Counted from the stretch's first letter, positions 1-14,158 are shown. The stretch: 41,366 nt of DNA from Takakia lepidozioides (GCA_030704615.1 JAKLZA010000103.1:1-41366), one strand, 5' to 3'. A program made the numbers and translations. The notes: generated from the sequence alone by a model not told the origin.

Positions 1-1010
1 TGATACGTCCCAGTGTAATATGAGATCAATCGAATTTGTTTGATGGGCCAATGAGGCGTTCAGTTGTCATCTGGTTTTGTTCATTGCGAGAAAAAAAATC
101 CCTGCAATGCGTGCACGACTATTGCACCCCGGAAAGGCTGGGTTGAAGCCCATCTTTTGCCCGCATGGGTGTGCTGAAACATATGTTCGGAGACACAATA
201 GACGAATAAATCATCTGCCTCCCCATCGACGCGCTCACCCCTCAAGCCATTCCAGAACTTAATTGAATTTAAATTAATTTTAAGCCAAAAATAGGTTCGC
301 ACTGCCTTTCGTTGGGGTTTCTGGCACGCATCGATTTTGTTTTTGGTTCAATTTTGTTCTGCGGCTTCAAGCATCCCACTGCTACTCCCCCGCCAAAATT
401 TGGACCAATACAAAATGCCCCCCAAAAAAAGTGTTCTCTTCGCTCACTATTGCATAACTCTTTATGAAGAGTGCATGAAGTAGAACGCAAAACAAGTCTG
501 GAGTGCAAAATAGGGAGAGAAACTGTGGTTTTGGGTCCAAATGAATCTTGATCGCTCCCAAATTTGGCACGCACGTTGCATATGGAGTCATTACATGCCC
601 CATTCAAAAACAGAATGAAAAAAAATAAACATGAACACGCGAAACACAGTCCAACAGGTCCCAAAGTAATAGCAGATCCAACGGAATACATTCAACGGGT
701 GAACGGATGGTTGCCCATCCAAATCATTTTTGTTTGCTTCCAAACTTTGCCAGTACGTTTGAGACATCCTCTCACAGTCCCGGACTAATATGAGATCAAT
801 CGAAATTCATTCGAAGGCTCAACGGCTGGTTGGCCATCGAAATGATTTTGGTTCGCTTTGAGACTTGGCCAGTATGTTCAATGTACCATGTAAGAGGCCC
901 CAAAGTAATATGAGATCAATCGAAATTTGTTCAACGGGCCAACGGATGGTTGCCCATCCAAATGATTTTCGTTCGCTTTGAGACTTGGCCGGTGTGTTCA
1001 ACGTGCCCTC
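1..1010 (+). repeat. Satellite monomer, copy 1 (variant)
   Basis: Unit of 1,010 bp. It carries a patch of real substitutions near 126-141 (CCCCGGAAAGGCTGGG where other copies have CCCATTGAACGGATGGG) and another near 165-180 (GGGTGTGCTGAAAC for TGGTGCTTGAAC). The first patch destroys the GATGGG/CCCATC stem found in the other copies. GCCAAAAATAGG replaces GCCAATAAATAGG. Confidence 0.95.
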
Positions 1011-2018
1011 TGATACGTCCCAGTGTAATATGAGATCAATCGAAATTTGTTTGATGGGCCAATGAGGCGTTCAGTTGTCATCTGGTTTTTGTTCATTGCG
1101 AGAAAAAAATCCTGCAATGCGTGCACGACTATTGCACCCATTGAACGGATGGGTTGAAGCCCATCTTTTGCCCGCATGTGTGTTGTTGAACATATGTTCG
1201 GAGACACAATAGACGAATAAATCATCTGCCTCCCCATCGACGCGCTCACCCCTCAAGCCATTCCAGAACTTAATGAATTTAAATTAATTTAAGCCAATAA
1301 ATAGGTTCGCACTGCCTTTCGTGGGGGTTTCTGGCACGCATCGATTTTGTTTTTGGTTCAATTTTGTTCTGCGGCTTCAAGCATCCCACTGCTACTCCCC
1401 GCCAAAATTTGGACCAATACAAAATGCCCCCCAAAAAAAGTGTTCTCTTCGCTCACTATTGCATAACTCTTTATGAAGAGTGCATGAAGTAGAACGCAAA
1501 ACAAGTCTGGAGTGCAAAATAGGGAAGAAACTGTGGTTTTGGGTCCAAATGAATCTTGATCGCTCCCAAATTTGGCACGCACGTTGCATATGGAGTCATT
1601 ACATGCCCCATTCAAAAACAGAATGAAAAAAAATAAACATGAACACGCGAAACACAGTCCAACAGGTCCCAAAGTAATAGCAGATCCAACGGAATACATT
1701 CAACGGGTGAACGGATGGTTGCCCATCCAAATCATTTTTGTTTGCTTCCAAACTTTGCCAGTACGTTTGAGACATCCTCTCACAAGTCCGGACTAATATG
1801 AGATCAATCGAAATTCATTCGAAGGCTCAACGGCTGGTTGGCCATCGAAATGATTTTGGTTCGCTTTGAGACTTGGCCAGTATGTTCAATGTACCATGTA
1901 AGAGGCCCCAAAGTAATATGAGATCAATCGAAATTTGTTCAACGGGCCAACGGATGGTTGCCCATCCAAATGATTTTCGTTCGCTTTGAGACTTGGCCGG
2001 TGTGTTCAACGTGCCCTC
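1011..2018 (+). repeat. Satellite monomer, copy 2
   Basis: Unit of 1,008 bp. Private features are TGTGTTGTTGAAC in place of TGTGGTGCTTGAAC, two short deletions in the TTAATTGAATTTAAATT segment, and a shortened C-run (CTCCCCGCC). Confidence 0.96.
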
Positions 2019-3030
2019 TGATACGTCCCAGTGTAATATGAGATCAATCGAAATTTGTTTGATGGGCCAATGAGGCGTTCAGTTGTCATCTGGTTTTTGT
2101 TCATTGCGAGAAAAAAAAATCCTGCAATGCGTGCACGACTATTGCACCCATTGAACGGATGGGTTGAAGCCCATCTTTTGCCCGCATGTGGTGCTTGAAC
2201 ATATGTTCGGAGACACAATAGACGAATAAATCATCTGCCTCCCCATCGACGCGCTCACCCCTCAAGCCATTCCAGAACTTAATTGAATTTAAATTAATTT
2301 TAAGCCAATAAATAGGTTCGCACTGCCTTTCGTTGGGGGTTTCTGGCACGCATCGATTTTGTTTTTGGTTCAATTTTGTTCTGCGGCTTCAAGCATCCCA
2401 CTGCTACTCCCCCGCCAAAATTTGGACCAATACAAAATGCCCCCCAAAAAAAGTGTTCTCTTCGCTCACTATTGCATAACTCTTTATGAAGAGTGCATGA
2501 AGTAGAACGCAAAACAAGTCTGGAGTGCAAAATAGGGAAGAAACTGTGGTTTTGGGTCCAAATGAATCTTGATCGCTCCCAAATTTGGCACGCACGTTGC
2601 ATATGGAGTCATTACATGCCCCATTCAAAAACAGAATGAAAAAAATAAACATGAACACGCGAAACACAGTCCAACAGGTCCCAAAGTAATAGCAGATCCA
2701 ACGGATACATTCAACGGGTGAACGGATGGTTGCCCATCCAAATCATTTTTGTTTGCTTCCAAACTTTGCCAGTACGTTTGAGACATCCTCTCACAAGTCC
2801 CGGACTAATATGAGATCAATCGAAATTCATTCGAAGGCTCAACGGCTGGTTGGCCATCGAAATGATTTTGGTTCGCTTTGAGACTTGGCCAGTATGTTCA
2901 ATGTACCATGTAAGAGGCCCCAAAGTAATATGAGATCAATCGAAATTTGTTCAACGGGCCAACGGATGGTTGCCCATCCAAATGATTTTCGTTCGCTTTG
3001 AGACTTGGCCGGTGTGTTCAACGTGCCCTC
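2019..3030 (+). repeat. Satellite monomer, copy 3
   Basis: Unit of 1,012 bp, close to consensus. The only clear private change is one A lost in sub-repeat D (ACGGATACATTC). Confidence 0.97.
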
Positions 3031-4045
3031 TGATACGTCCCAGTGTAATATGAGATCAATCGAAATTTGTTTGATGGGCCAATGAGGCGTTCAGTTGTCA
3101 TCTGGTTTTTGTTCATTGCGAGAAAAAAAAATCCTGCAATGCGTGCACGACTATTGCACCCATTGAACGGATGGGTTGAAGCCCATCTTTTGCCCGCATG
3201 TGGTGCTTGAACATATGTTCGGAGACACAATAGACGAATAAATCATCTGCCTCCCCATCGACGCGCTCACCCCTCAAGCCATTCCAGAACTTAATTGAAT
3301 TTAAATTAATTTTAAGCCAATAAATAGGTTCGCACTGCCTTTCGTTGGGGGTTTCTGGCACGCATCGATTTTGTTTTTGGTTCAATTTTGTTCTGCGGCT
3401 TCAAGCATCCCACTGCTACTCCCCCGCCAAAATTTGGACCAATACAAAATGCCCCCAAAAAAAGTGTTCTCTTCGCTCACTATTGCATAACTCTTTATGA
3501 AGAGTGCATGAAGTAGAACGCAAACAAGTCTGGAGTGCAAAATAGGGAAGAAACTGTGGTTTTGGGTCCAAATGAATCTTGATCGCTCCCAAATTTGGCA
3601 CGCACGTTGCATATGGAGTCATTACATGCCCCATTCAAAAACAGAATGAAAAAAATAAACATGAACACGCGAAACACAGTCCAACAGGTCCCAAAGTAAT
3701 AGCAGATCCAAGAATACATTCAACGGGTGAACGGATGGATGGTTGTTGCCATCCAAATCATTTTTGTTTGCTTCCAAACTTTGCCAGTACGTTTGAGACA
3801 TCCTCTCACAAGTCCCGGACTAATATGAGATCAATCGAAATTCATTCGAAGGCTCAACGGCTGGTTGGCCATCGAAATGATTTTGGTTCGCTTTGAGACT
3901 TGGCCAGTATGTTCAATGTACCATGTAAGAGGCCCCAAAGTAATATGAGATCAATCGAAATTTGTTCAACGGGCCAACGGATGGTTGCCCATCCAAATGA
4001 TTTTCGTTCGCTTTGAGACTTGGCCGGTGTGTTCAACGTGCCCTC
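3031..4045 (+). repeat. Satellite monomer, copy 4 (micro-duplicated)
   Basis: Unit of 1,015 bp. Within sub-repeat D at about 3709-3755, bases are lost in CCAAGAATAC and short duplications give GGATGGATGGTTGTTGCC, so the local hairpin is disturbed. GCAAACAAG lacks one A. Confidence 0.96.
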
Positions 4046-5058
4046 TGATACGTCCCAGTGTAATATGAGATCAATCGAAATTTGTTTGATGGGCCAATGA
4101 GGCGTTCAGTTGTCATCTGGTTTTTGTTCATTGCGAGAAAAAAAAATCCTGCAATGCGTGCACGACTATTGCACCCATTGAACGGATGGGTTGAAGCCCA
4201 TCTTTTGCCCGCATGTGGTGCTTGAACATATGTTCGGAGACACAATAGACGAATAAAATCTCTGCCTCCCCATCGACGCGCTCACCCCTCAAGCCATTCC
4301 AGAACTTAATTGAATTTAAATTAATTTTAAGCCAATAAATAGGTTCGCACTGCCTTTCGTTGGGGGTTTCTGGCACGCATCGATTTTGTTTTTGGTTCAA
4401 TTTTGTTCTGCGGCTTCAAGCATCCCACTGCTACTCCCCCGCCAAAATTTGGACCAATACAAAATGCCCCCCAAAAAAAGTGTTCTCTTCGCTCACTATT
4501 GCATAACTCTTTATGAAGAGTGCATGAAGTAGAACGCAAAACAAGTCTGGAGTGCAAAATAGGGAAGAAACTGTGGTTTTGGGTCCAAATGAATCTTGAT
4601 CGCTCCCAAATTTGGCACGCACGTTGCATATGGAGTCATTACATGCCCCATTCAAAACAGAATGAAAAAAAATAAACATGAACACGCGAAACACAGTCCA
4701 ACAGGTCCCAAAGTAATAGCAGATCCAACGGAATACATTCAACGGGTGAACGGATGGTTGCCCATCCAAATCATTTTTGTTTGCTTCCAAACTTTGCCAG
4801 TACGTTTGAGACATCCTCTCACAAGTCCCGGACTAATATGAGATCAATCGAAATTCATTCGAAGGCTCAACGGCTGGTTGGCCATCGAAATGATTTTGGT
4901 TCGCTTTGAGACTTGGCCAGTATGTTCAATGTACCATGTAAGAGGCCCCAAAGTAATATGAGATCAATCGAAATTTGTTCAACGGGCCAACGGATGGTTG
5001 CCCATCCAAATGATTTTCGTTCGCTTTGAGACTTGGCCGGTGTGTTCAACGTGCCCTC
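4046..5058 (+). repeat. Satellite monomer, copy 5
   Basis: Unit of 1,013 bp. GAATAAAATCTCTGCC replaces GAATAAATCATCTGCC near 4251-4266, and one A is missing in TTCAAAACAG. Confidence 0.97.
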
Positions 5059-6070
5059 TGATACGTCCCAGTGTAATATGAGATCAATCGAAATTTGTTT
5101 GATGGGCCAATGAGGCGTTCAGTTGTCATCTGGTTTTTGTTCATTGCGAGAAAAAAAAATCCTGCAATGCGTGCACGACTATTGCACCCATTGAACGGAT
5201 GGGTTGAAGCCCATCTTTTGCCCGCATGTGGTGCTTGAACATATGTTCGGAGACACAATAGACGAATAAATCATCTGCTCCCCATCGACGCGCTCACCCC
5301 TCAAGCCATTCCAGAACTTAATTGAATTTAAATTAATTTAAGCCAATAAATAGGTTCGCACTGCCTTTCGTTGGGGGTTTCTGGCACGCATCGATTTTGT
5401 TTTTGGTTCAATTTTGTTCTGCGGCTTCAAGCATCCCACTGCTACTCCCCCGCCAAAATTTGGACCAATACAAAATGCCCCCCAAAAAAAGTGTTCTCTT
5501 CGCTCACTATTGCATAACTCTTTATGAAGAGTGCATGAGTAGAAGAACGCAAAACAAGTCTGGAGTGCAAAATAGGGAAGAAACTGTGGTTTTGGGTCCA
5601 AATGAATCTTGATCGCTCCCAAATTTGGCACGCACGTTGCATATGGAGTCATTACATGCCCCATTCAAAAACAGAATGAAAAAAATAAACATGAACACGC
5701 GAAACACAGTCCAACAGGTCCCAAAGTAATAGCAGATCCAACGGAATACATTCAACGGGTGAACGGATGGTTGCCCATCCAAATCATTTTTGTTTGCTTC
5801 AAACTTTGCCAGTACGTTTGAGACATCCTCTCACAAGTCCCGGACTAATATGAGATCAATCGAAATTCATTCGAAGGCTCAACGGCTGGTTGGCCATCGA
5901 AATGATTTTGGTTCGCTTTGAGACTTGGCCAGTATGTTCAATGTACCATGTAAGAGGCCCCAAAGTAATATGAGATCAATCGAAATTTGTTCAACGGGCC
6001 AACGGATGGTTGCCCATCCAAATGATTTTCGTTCGCTTTGAGACTTGGCCGGTGTGTTCAACGTGCCCTC
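5059..6070 (+). repeat. Satellite monomer, copy 6
   Basis: Unit of 1,012 bp. GCATGAGTAGAAGAACGC shows a 3-bp AGA duplication plus a one-base loss. Single-base losses also occur in ATCTGCTCCCC, AATTTAAGCC and GCTTCAAAC. Confidence 0.97.
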
Positions 6071-7083
6071 TGATACGTCCCAGTGTAATATGAGATCAAT
6101 CGAAATTTGTTTGATGGGCCAATGAGGCGTTCAGTTGTCATCTGGTTTTTGTTCATTGCGAGAAAAAAAAATCCTGCAATGCGTGCACGACTATTGCACC
6201 CATTGAACGGATGGGTTGAAGCCCATCTTTTGCCCGCATGTGGTGCTTGAACATATGTTCGGAGACACAATAGACGAATAAATCATCTGCCTCCCCATCG
6301 ACGCGCTCACCCCTCAAGCCATTCCAGAACTTAATTGAATTTAAATTAATTTTAAGCCAATAAATAGGTTCGCACTGCCTTTCGTTGGGGGTTTCTGGCA
6401 CGCATCGATTTTGTTTTTGGTTCAATTTTGTTCTGCGGCTTCAAGCATCCCACTGCTACTCCCCCGCCAAAATTTGGACCAATACAAAATGCCCCCCAAA
6501 AAAAGTGTTCTCTTCGCTCACTATTGCATAACTCTTTATGAAGAGTGCATGAAGTAGAACGCAAAACAAGTCTGGAGTGCAAAATAGGGAAGAAACTGTG
6601 GTTTTGGGTCCAAATGAATCTTGATCGCTCCCAAATTTGGCACGCACGTTGCATATGGAGTCATTACATGCCCCATTCAAAAACAGAATGAAAAAAAATA
6701 ACATGAACACGCGAAACACAGTCCAACAGGTCCCAAAGTAATAGCAGATCCAACGGAATACATTCAACGGGTGAACGGATGGTTGCCCATCCAAATCATT
6801 TTTGTTTGCTTCCAAACTTTGCCAGTACGTTTGAGACATCCTCTCACAAGTCCCGGACTAATATGAGATCAATCGAAATTCATTCGAAGGCTCAACGGCT
6901 GGTTGGCCATCGAAATGATTTTGGTTCGCTTTGAGACTTGGCCAGTATGTTCAATGTACCATGTAAGAGGCCCCAAAGTAATATGAGATCAATCGAAATT
7001 TGTTCAACGGGCCAACGGATGGTTGCCCATCCAAATGATTTTCGTTCGCTTTGAGACTTGGCCGGTGTGTTCAACGTGCCCTC
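6071..7083 (+). repeat. Satellite monomer, copy 7
   Basis: Unit of 1,013 bp. Nearly consensus; AAATAACATG replaces AAATAAACATG, which removes one of the three AATAAA hexamers. Confidence 0.97.
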
Positions 7084-8091
7084 TGATACGTCCCAGTGTA
7101 ATATGAGATCAATCGAAATTTGTTTGATGGGCCAATGAGGCGTTCAGTTGTCATCTGGTTTTTGTTCATTGCGAGAAAAAAAAATCCTGCAATGCGTGCA
7201 CGACTATTGCACCCATTGAACGGATGGGTTGAAGCCCATCTTTTGCCCGCATGTGGTGCTTGAACATATGTTCGGAGACACAATAGACGAATAAATCATC
7301 TGCCTCCCCATCGACGCGCTCACCCCTCAAGCCATTCCAGAACTTAATTGAATTTAAATTAATTTAAGCCAATAAATAGGTTCGCACTGCCTTTCGTTGG
7401 GGTTTCTGGCACGCATCGATTTTGTTTTTGGTTCAATTTTGTTCTGCGGCTTCAAGCATCCCACTGCTACTCCCCCGCCAAAATTTGGACCAATACAAAA
7501 TGCCCCCCAAAAAAAGTGTTCTCTTCGCTCACTATTGCATAACTCTTTATGAAGAGTGCATGAAGTAGAACGCAAAACAAGTCTGGAGTGCAAAATAGGG
7601 AAGAAACTGTGGTTTTGGGTCCAAATGAATCTTGATCGCTCCCAAATTTGGCACGCACGTTGCATATGGAGTCATTACATGCCCCATTCAAAACAGAATG
7701 AAAAAAATAAACATGAACACGCGAAACACAGTCCAACAGGTCCCAAAGTAATAGCAGATCCAACGAATACATTCAACGGGTGAACGGATGGTTGCCCATC
7801 CAATCATTTTTGTTTGCTTCCAAACTTTGCCAGTACGTTTGAGACATCCTCTCACAAGTCCCGGACTAATATGAGATCAATCGAAATTCATTCGAAGGCT
7901 CAACGGCTGGTTGGCCATCGAAATGATTTTGGTTCGCTTTGAGACTTGGCCAGTATGTTCAATGTACCATGTAAGAGGCCCCAAAGTAATATGAGATCAA
8001 TCGAAATTTGTTCAACGGGCCAACGGATGGTTGCCCATCCAAATGATTTTCGTTCGCTTTGAGACTTGGCCGGTGTGTTCAACGTGCCCTC
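7084..8091 (+). repeat. Satellite monomer, copy 8
   Basis: Unit of 1,008 bp. Five single-base losses, in AATTTAAGCC, GTTGGGGTTTC, TTCAAAACAG, CCAACGAATAC and CCATCCAATCATT. Confidence 0.97.
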
Positions 8092-9102
8092 TGATACGTC
8101 CCAGTGTAATATGAGATCAATCGAAATTTGTTTGATGGGCCAATGAGGCGTTCAGTTGTCATCTGGTTTTTGTTCATTGCGAGAAAAAAAATCCTGCAAT
8201 GCGTGCACGACTATTGCACCCATTGAACGGATGGGTTGAAGCCCATCTTTTGCCCGCATGTGGTGCTTGAACATATGTTCGGAGACACAATAGACGAATA
8301 AATCATCTGCCTCCCCATCGACGCGCTCACCCCTCAAGCCATTCCAGAACTTAATTGAATTTAAATTAATTTTAAGCCAATAAATAGGTTCGCACTGCCT
8401 TTCGTTGGGGGTTTCTGGCACGCATCGATTTTGTTTTTGGTTCAATTTTGTTCTGCGGCTTCAAGCATCCCACTGCTACTCCCCCGCCAAAATTTGGACC
8501 AATACAAAATGCCCCCCAAAAAAAGTGTTCTCTTCGCTCACTATTGCATAACTCTTTATGAAGAGTGCATGAAGTAGAACGCAAAACAAGTCTGGAGTGC
8601 AAAATAGGGAAGAAACTGTGGTTTTGGGTCCAAATGAATCTTGATCGCTCCCAAATTTGGCACGCACGTTGCATATGGAGTCATTACATGCCCCATTCAA
8701 AAACAGAATGAAAAAAATAAACATGAACACGCGAAACACAGTCCACAGGTCCCAAAGTAATAGCAGATCCAACGGAATACATTCAACGGGTGAACGGATG
8801 GTTGCCCATCCAAATCATTTTTGTTTGCTTCCAAACTTTGCCAGTACGTTTGAGACATCCTCTCACAAGTCCCGGACTAATATGAGATCAATCGAAATTC
8901 ATTCGAAGGCTCAACGGCTGGTTGGCCATCGAAATGATTTTGGTTCGCTTTGAGACTTGGCCAGTATGTTCAATGTACCATGTAAGAGGCCCCAAAGTAA
9001 TATGAGATCAATCGAAATTTGTTCAACGGGCCAACGGATGGTTGCCCATCCAAATGATTTTCGTTCGCTTTGAGACTTGGCCGGTGTGTTCAACGTGCCC
9101 TC
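8092..9102 (+). repeat. Satellite monomer, copy 9
   Basis: Unit of 1,011 bp. The A-run after GCGAG has eight A instead of nine, and AGTCCACAGG lacks one A. Confidence 0.97.
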
Positions 9103-10115
9103 TGATACGTCCCAGTGTAATATGAGATCAATCGAAATTTGTTTGATGGGCCAATGAGGCGTTCAGTTGTCATCTGGTTTTTGTTCATTGCGAGAAAAAA
9201 AAATCCTGCAATGCGTGCACGACTATTGCACCCATTGAACGGATGGGTTGAAGCCCATCTTTTGCCCGCATGTGGTGCTTGAACATATGTTCGGAGACAC
9301 AATAGACGAATAAATCATCTGCCTCCCCATCGACGCGCTCACCCCTCAAGCCATTCCAGAACTTAATTGAATTTAAATTAATTTTAAGCCAATAAATAGG
9401 TTCGCACTGCCTTTCGTTGGGGGTTTCTGGCACGCATCGATTTTGTTTTGGTTCAATTTTGTTCTGCGGCTTCAAGCATCCCACTGCTACTCCCCCGCCA
9501 AAATTTGGACCAATACAAAATGCCCCCCAAAAAAAGTGTTCTCTTCGCTCACTATTGCATAACTCTTTATGAAGAGTGCATGAAGTAGAACGCAAAACAA
9601 GTCTGGAGTGCAAAATAGGGAAGAAACTGTGGTTTTGGGTCCAAATGAATCTTGATCGCTCCCAAATTTGGCACGCACGTTGCATATGGAGTCATTACAT
9701 GCCCCATTCAAAAACAGAATGAAAAAAAATAAACATGAACACGCGAAACACAGTCCAACAGGTCCCAAAGTAATAGCAGATCCAACGGAATACATTCAAC
9801 GGGTGAACGGATGGTTGCCCATCCAAATCATTTTTGTTTGCTTCCAAACTTTGCCAGTACGTTTGAGACATCCTCTCACAAGTCCCGGACTAATATGAGA
9901 TCAATCGAAATTCATTCGAAGGCTCAACGGCTGGTTGGCCATCGAAATGATTTTGGTTCGCTTTGAGACTTGGCCAGTATGTTCAATGTACCATGTAAGA
10001 GGCCCCAAAGTAATATGAGATCAATCGAAATTTGTTCAACGGGCCAACGGATGGTTGCCCATCCAAATGATTTTCGTTCGCTTTGAGACTTGGCCGGTGT
10101 GTTCAACGTGCCCTC
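9103..10115 (+). repeat. Satellite monomer, copy 10
   Basis: Unit of 1,013 bp. The T-run in GATTTTGTTTTGG is one base short. This single change joins two minus-strand frames into a 166-codon ORF that most other copies lack. Confidence 0.97.
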
Positions 10116-11127
10116 TGATACGTCCCAGTGTAATATGAGATCAATCGAAATTTGTTTGATGGGCCAATGAGGCGTTCAGTTGTCATCTGGTTTTTGTTCA
10201 TTGCGAGAAAAAAAAATCCTGCAATGCGTGCACGACTATTGCACCCATTGAACGGATGGGTTGAAGCCCATCTTTTGCCCGCATGTGGTGCTTGAACATA
10301 TGTTCGGAGACACAATAGACGAATAAATCATCTGCCTCCCCATCGACGCGCTCACCCCTCAAGCCATTCCAGAACTTAATTGAATTTAAATTAATTTTAA
10401 GCCAATAAATAGGTTCGCACTGCCTTTCGTTGGGGGTTTCTGGCACGCATCGATTTTGTTTTGGTTCAATTTTGTTCTGCGGCTTCAAGCATCCCACTGC
10501 TACTCCCCCGCCAAAATTTGGACCAATACAAAATGCCCCCCAAAAAAAGTGTTCTCTTCGCTCACTATTGCATAACTCTTTATGAAGAGTGCATGAAGTA
10601 GAACGCAAAACAAGTCTGGAGTGCAAAATAGGGAAGAAACTGTGGTTTTGGGTCCAAATGAATCTTGATCGCTCCCAAATTTGGCACGCACGTTGCATAT
10701 GGAGTCATTACATGCCCCATTCAAAAACAGAATGAAAAAAAAAAACATGAACACGCGAAACACAGTCCAACAGGTCCCAAAGTAATAGCAGATCCAACGG
10801 AATACATTCAACGGGTGAACGGATGGTTGCCCATCCAAATCATTTTTGTTTGCTTCCAAACTTTGCCAGTACGTTTGAGACATCCTCTCACAAGTCCCGG
10901 ACTAATATGAGATCAATCGAAATTCATTCGAAGGCTCAACGGCTGGTTGGCCATCGAAATGATTTTGGTTCGCTTTGAGACTTGGCCAGTATGTTCAATG
11001 TACCATGTAAGAGGCCCCAAAGTAATATGAGATCAATCGAAATTTGTTCAACGGGCCAACGGATGGTTGCCCATCCAAATGATTTTCGTTCGCTTTGAGA
11101 CTTGGCCGGTGTGTTCAACGTGCCCTC
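10116..11127 (+). repeat. Satellite monomer, copy 11
   Basis: Unit of 1,012 bp. It has the same short T-run as copy 10 (GATTTTGTTTTGG), and the T is lost from AAAATAAACATG, giving an unbroken A-run. Confidence 0.97.
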
Positions 11128-12139
11128 TGATACGTCCCAGTGTAATATGAGATCAATCGAAATTTGTTTGATGGGCCAATGAGGCGTTCAGTTGTCATCT
11201 GGTTTTTGTTCATTGCGAGAAAAAAAAATCCTGCAATGCGTGCACGACTATTGCACCCATTGAACGGATGGGTTGAAGCCCATCTTTTGCCCGCATGTGG
11301 TGCTTGAACATATGTTCGGAGACACAATAGACGAATAAATCATCTGCCTCCCCATCGACGCGCTCACCCCTCAAGCCATTCCAGAACTTAATTGAATTTA
11401 AATTAATTTTAAGCCAATAAATAGGTTCGCACTGCCTTTCGTTGGGGGTTTCTGGCACGCATCGATTTTGTTTTTGGTTCAATTTTTTCTGCGGCTTCAA
11501 GCATCCCACTGCTACTCCCCCGCCAAAATTTGGACCAATACAAAATGCCCCCCAAAAAAAGTGTTCTCTTCGCTCACTATTGCATAACTCTTTATGAAGA
11601 GTGCATGAAGTAGAACGCAAAACAAGTCTGGAGTGCAAAATAGGGAAGAAACTGTGGTTTTGGGTCCAAATGAATCTTGATCGCTCCCAAATTTGGCACG
11701 CACGTTGCATATGGAGTCATTACATGCCCCATTCAAAAACAGAATGAAAAAAATAAACATGAACACGCGAAACACAGTCCAACAGGTCCCAAAGTAATAG
11801 CAGATCCAACGGAATACATTCAACGGGTGAACGGATGGTTGCCCATCCAAATCATTTTTGTTTGCTTCCAAACTTTGCCAGTACGTTTGAGACATCCTCT
11901 CACAAGTCCCGGACTAATATGAGATCAATCGAAATTCATTCGAAGGCTCAACGGCTGGTTGGCCATCGAAATGATTTTGGTTCGCTTTGAGACTTGGCCA
12001 GTATGTTCAATGTACCATGTAAGAGGCCCCAAAGTAATATGAGATCAATCGAAATTTGTTCAACGGGCCAACGGATGGTTGCCCATCCAAATGATTTTCG
12101 TTCGCTTTGAGACTTGGCCGGGTGTTTCAACGTGCCCTC
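11128..12139 (+). repeat. Satellite monomer, copy 12
   Basis: Unit of 1,012 bp. CAATTTTTTCTG lacks a G. GGCCGGGTGTTTC near 12117-12129 replaces GGCCGGTGTGTTC at the end of sub-repeat B. Confidence 0.97.
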
Positions 12140-13147
12140 TGATACGTCCCAGTGTAATATGAGATCAATCGAAATTGTTTGATGGGCCAATGAGGCGTTC
12201 AGTTGTCATCTGGTTTTGTTCATTGCGAGAAAAAAATCCTGCAATGCGTGCACGACTATTGCACCCATTGAACGGATGGGTTGAAGCCCATCTTTTGCCC
12301 GCATGTGGTGCTTGAACATATGTTCGGAGACACAATAGACGAATAAATCATCTGCCTCCCCATCGACGCGCTCACCCCTCAAGCCATTCCAGAACTTAAT
12401 TGAATTTAAATTAATTTTAAGCCAATAAATAGGTTCGCACTGCCTTTCGTTGGGGGTTTCTGGCACGCATCGATTTTGTTTTTGGTTCAATTTTGTTCTG
12501 CGGCTTCAAGCATCCCACTGCTACTCCCCCGCCAAAATTTGGACCAATACAAAATGCCCCCCAAAAAAAGTGTTCTCTTCGCTCACTATTGCATAACTCT
12601 TTATGAAGAGTGCATGAAGTAGAACGCAAAACAAGTCTGGAGTGCAAAATAGGGAAGAAACTGTGGTTTTGGGTCCAAATGAATCTTGATCGCTCCCAAA
12701 TTTGGCACGCACGTTGCATATGGAGTCATTACATGCCCCATTCAAAAAAGAATGAAAAAAATAAACATGAACACGCGAAACACAGTCCAACAGGTCCCAA
12801 AGTAATAGCAGATCCAACGGAATACATTCAACGGGTGAACGGATGGTTGCCCATCCAAATCATTTTTGTTTGCTTCCAAACTTTGCCAGTACGTTTGAGA
12901 CATCCTCTCACAAGTCCCGGACTAATATGAGATCAATCGAAATTCATTCGAAGGCTCAACGGCTGGTTGGCCATCGAAATGATTTTGGTTCGCTTTGAGA
13001 CTTGGCCAGTATGTTCAATGTACCATGTAAGAGGCCCCAAAGTAATATGAGATCAATCGAAATTTGTTCAACGGGCCAACGGATGGTTGCCCATCCAAAT
13101 GATTTTCGTTCGCTTTGAGACTTGGCCGGTGTGTTCAACGTGCCCTC
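12140..13147 (+). repeat. Satellite monomer, copy 13
   Basis: Unit of 1,008 bp. Shorter runs in CGAAATTGTTTG, TGGTTTTGTTC and the A-run (seven A); CAAAAAAGAATG replaces CAAAAACAGAATG. Confidence 0.97.
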
Positions 13148-14158
13148 TGATACGTCCCAGTGTAATATGAGATCAATCGAAATTTGTTTGATGGGCCAAT
13201 GAGGCGTTCAGTTGTCATCTGGTTTTTGTTCATTGCGAGAAAAAAAATCCTGCAATGCGTGCACGACTATTGCACCCATTGAACGGATGGGTTGAAGCCC
13301 ATCTTTTGCCCGCATGTGGTGCTTGAACATATGTTCGGAGACACAATAGACGAATAAATCATCTGCCTCCCCATCGACGCGCTCACCCCTCAAGCCATTC
13401 CAGAACTTAATTGAATTTAAATTAATTTTAAGCCAATAAATAGGTTCGCACTGCCTTTCGTTGGGGGTTTCTGGCACGCATCGATTTTGTTTTTGGTTCA
13501 ATTTTGTTCTGCGGCTTCAAGCATCCCACTGCTACTCCCCCGCCAAAATTTGGACCAATACAAAATGCCCCCCAAAAAAGTGTTCTCTTCGCTCACTATT
13601 GCATAACTCTTTATGAAGAGTGCATGAAGTAGAACGCAAAACAAGTCTGGAGTGCAAAATAGGGAAGAAACTGTGGTTTTGGGTCCAAATGAATCTTGAT
13701 CGCTCCCAAATTTGGCACGCACGTTGCATATGGAGTCATTACATGCCCCATTCAAAAACAGAATGAAAAAAAATAAACATGAACACGCGAAACACAGTCC
13801 AACAGGTCCCAAAGTAATAGCAGATCCAACGGAATACATTCAACGGGTGAACGGATGGTTGCCCATCCAATCATTTTTGTTTGCTTCCAAACTTTGCCAG
13901 TACGTTTGAGACATCCTCTCACAAGTCCCGGACTAATATGAGATCAATCGAAATTCATTCGAAGGCTCAACGGCTGGTTGGCCATCGAAATGATTTTGGT
14001 TCGCTTTGAGACTTGGCCAGTATGTTCAATGTACCATGTAAGAGGCCCCAAAGTAATATGAGATCAATCGAAATTTGTTCAACGGGCCAACGGATGGTTG
14101 CCCATCCAAATGATTTTCGTTCGCTTTGAGACTTGGCCGGTGTGTTCAACGTGCCCTC
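13148..14158 (+). repeat. Satellite monomer, copy 14
   Basis: Unit of 1,011 bp. One-base losses in the A8 run, CCCAAAAAAGTG and CCATCCAATCATT. Confidence 0.97.
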
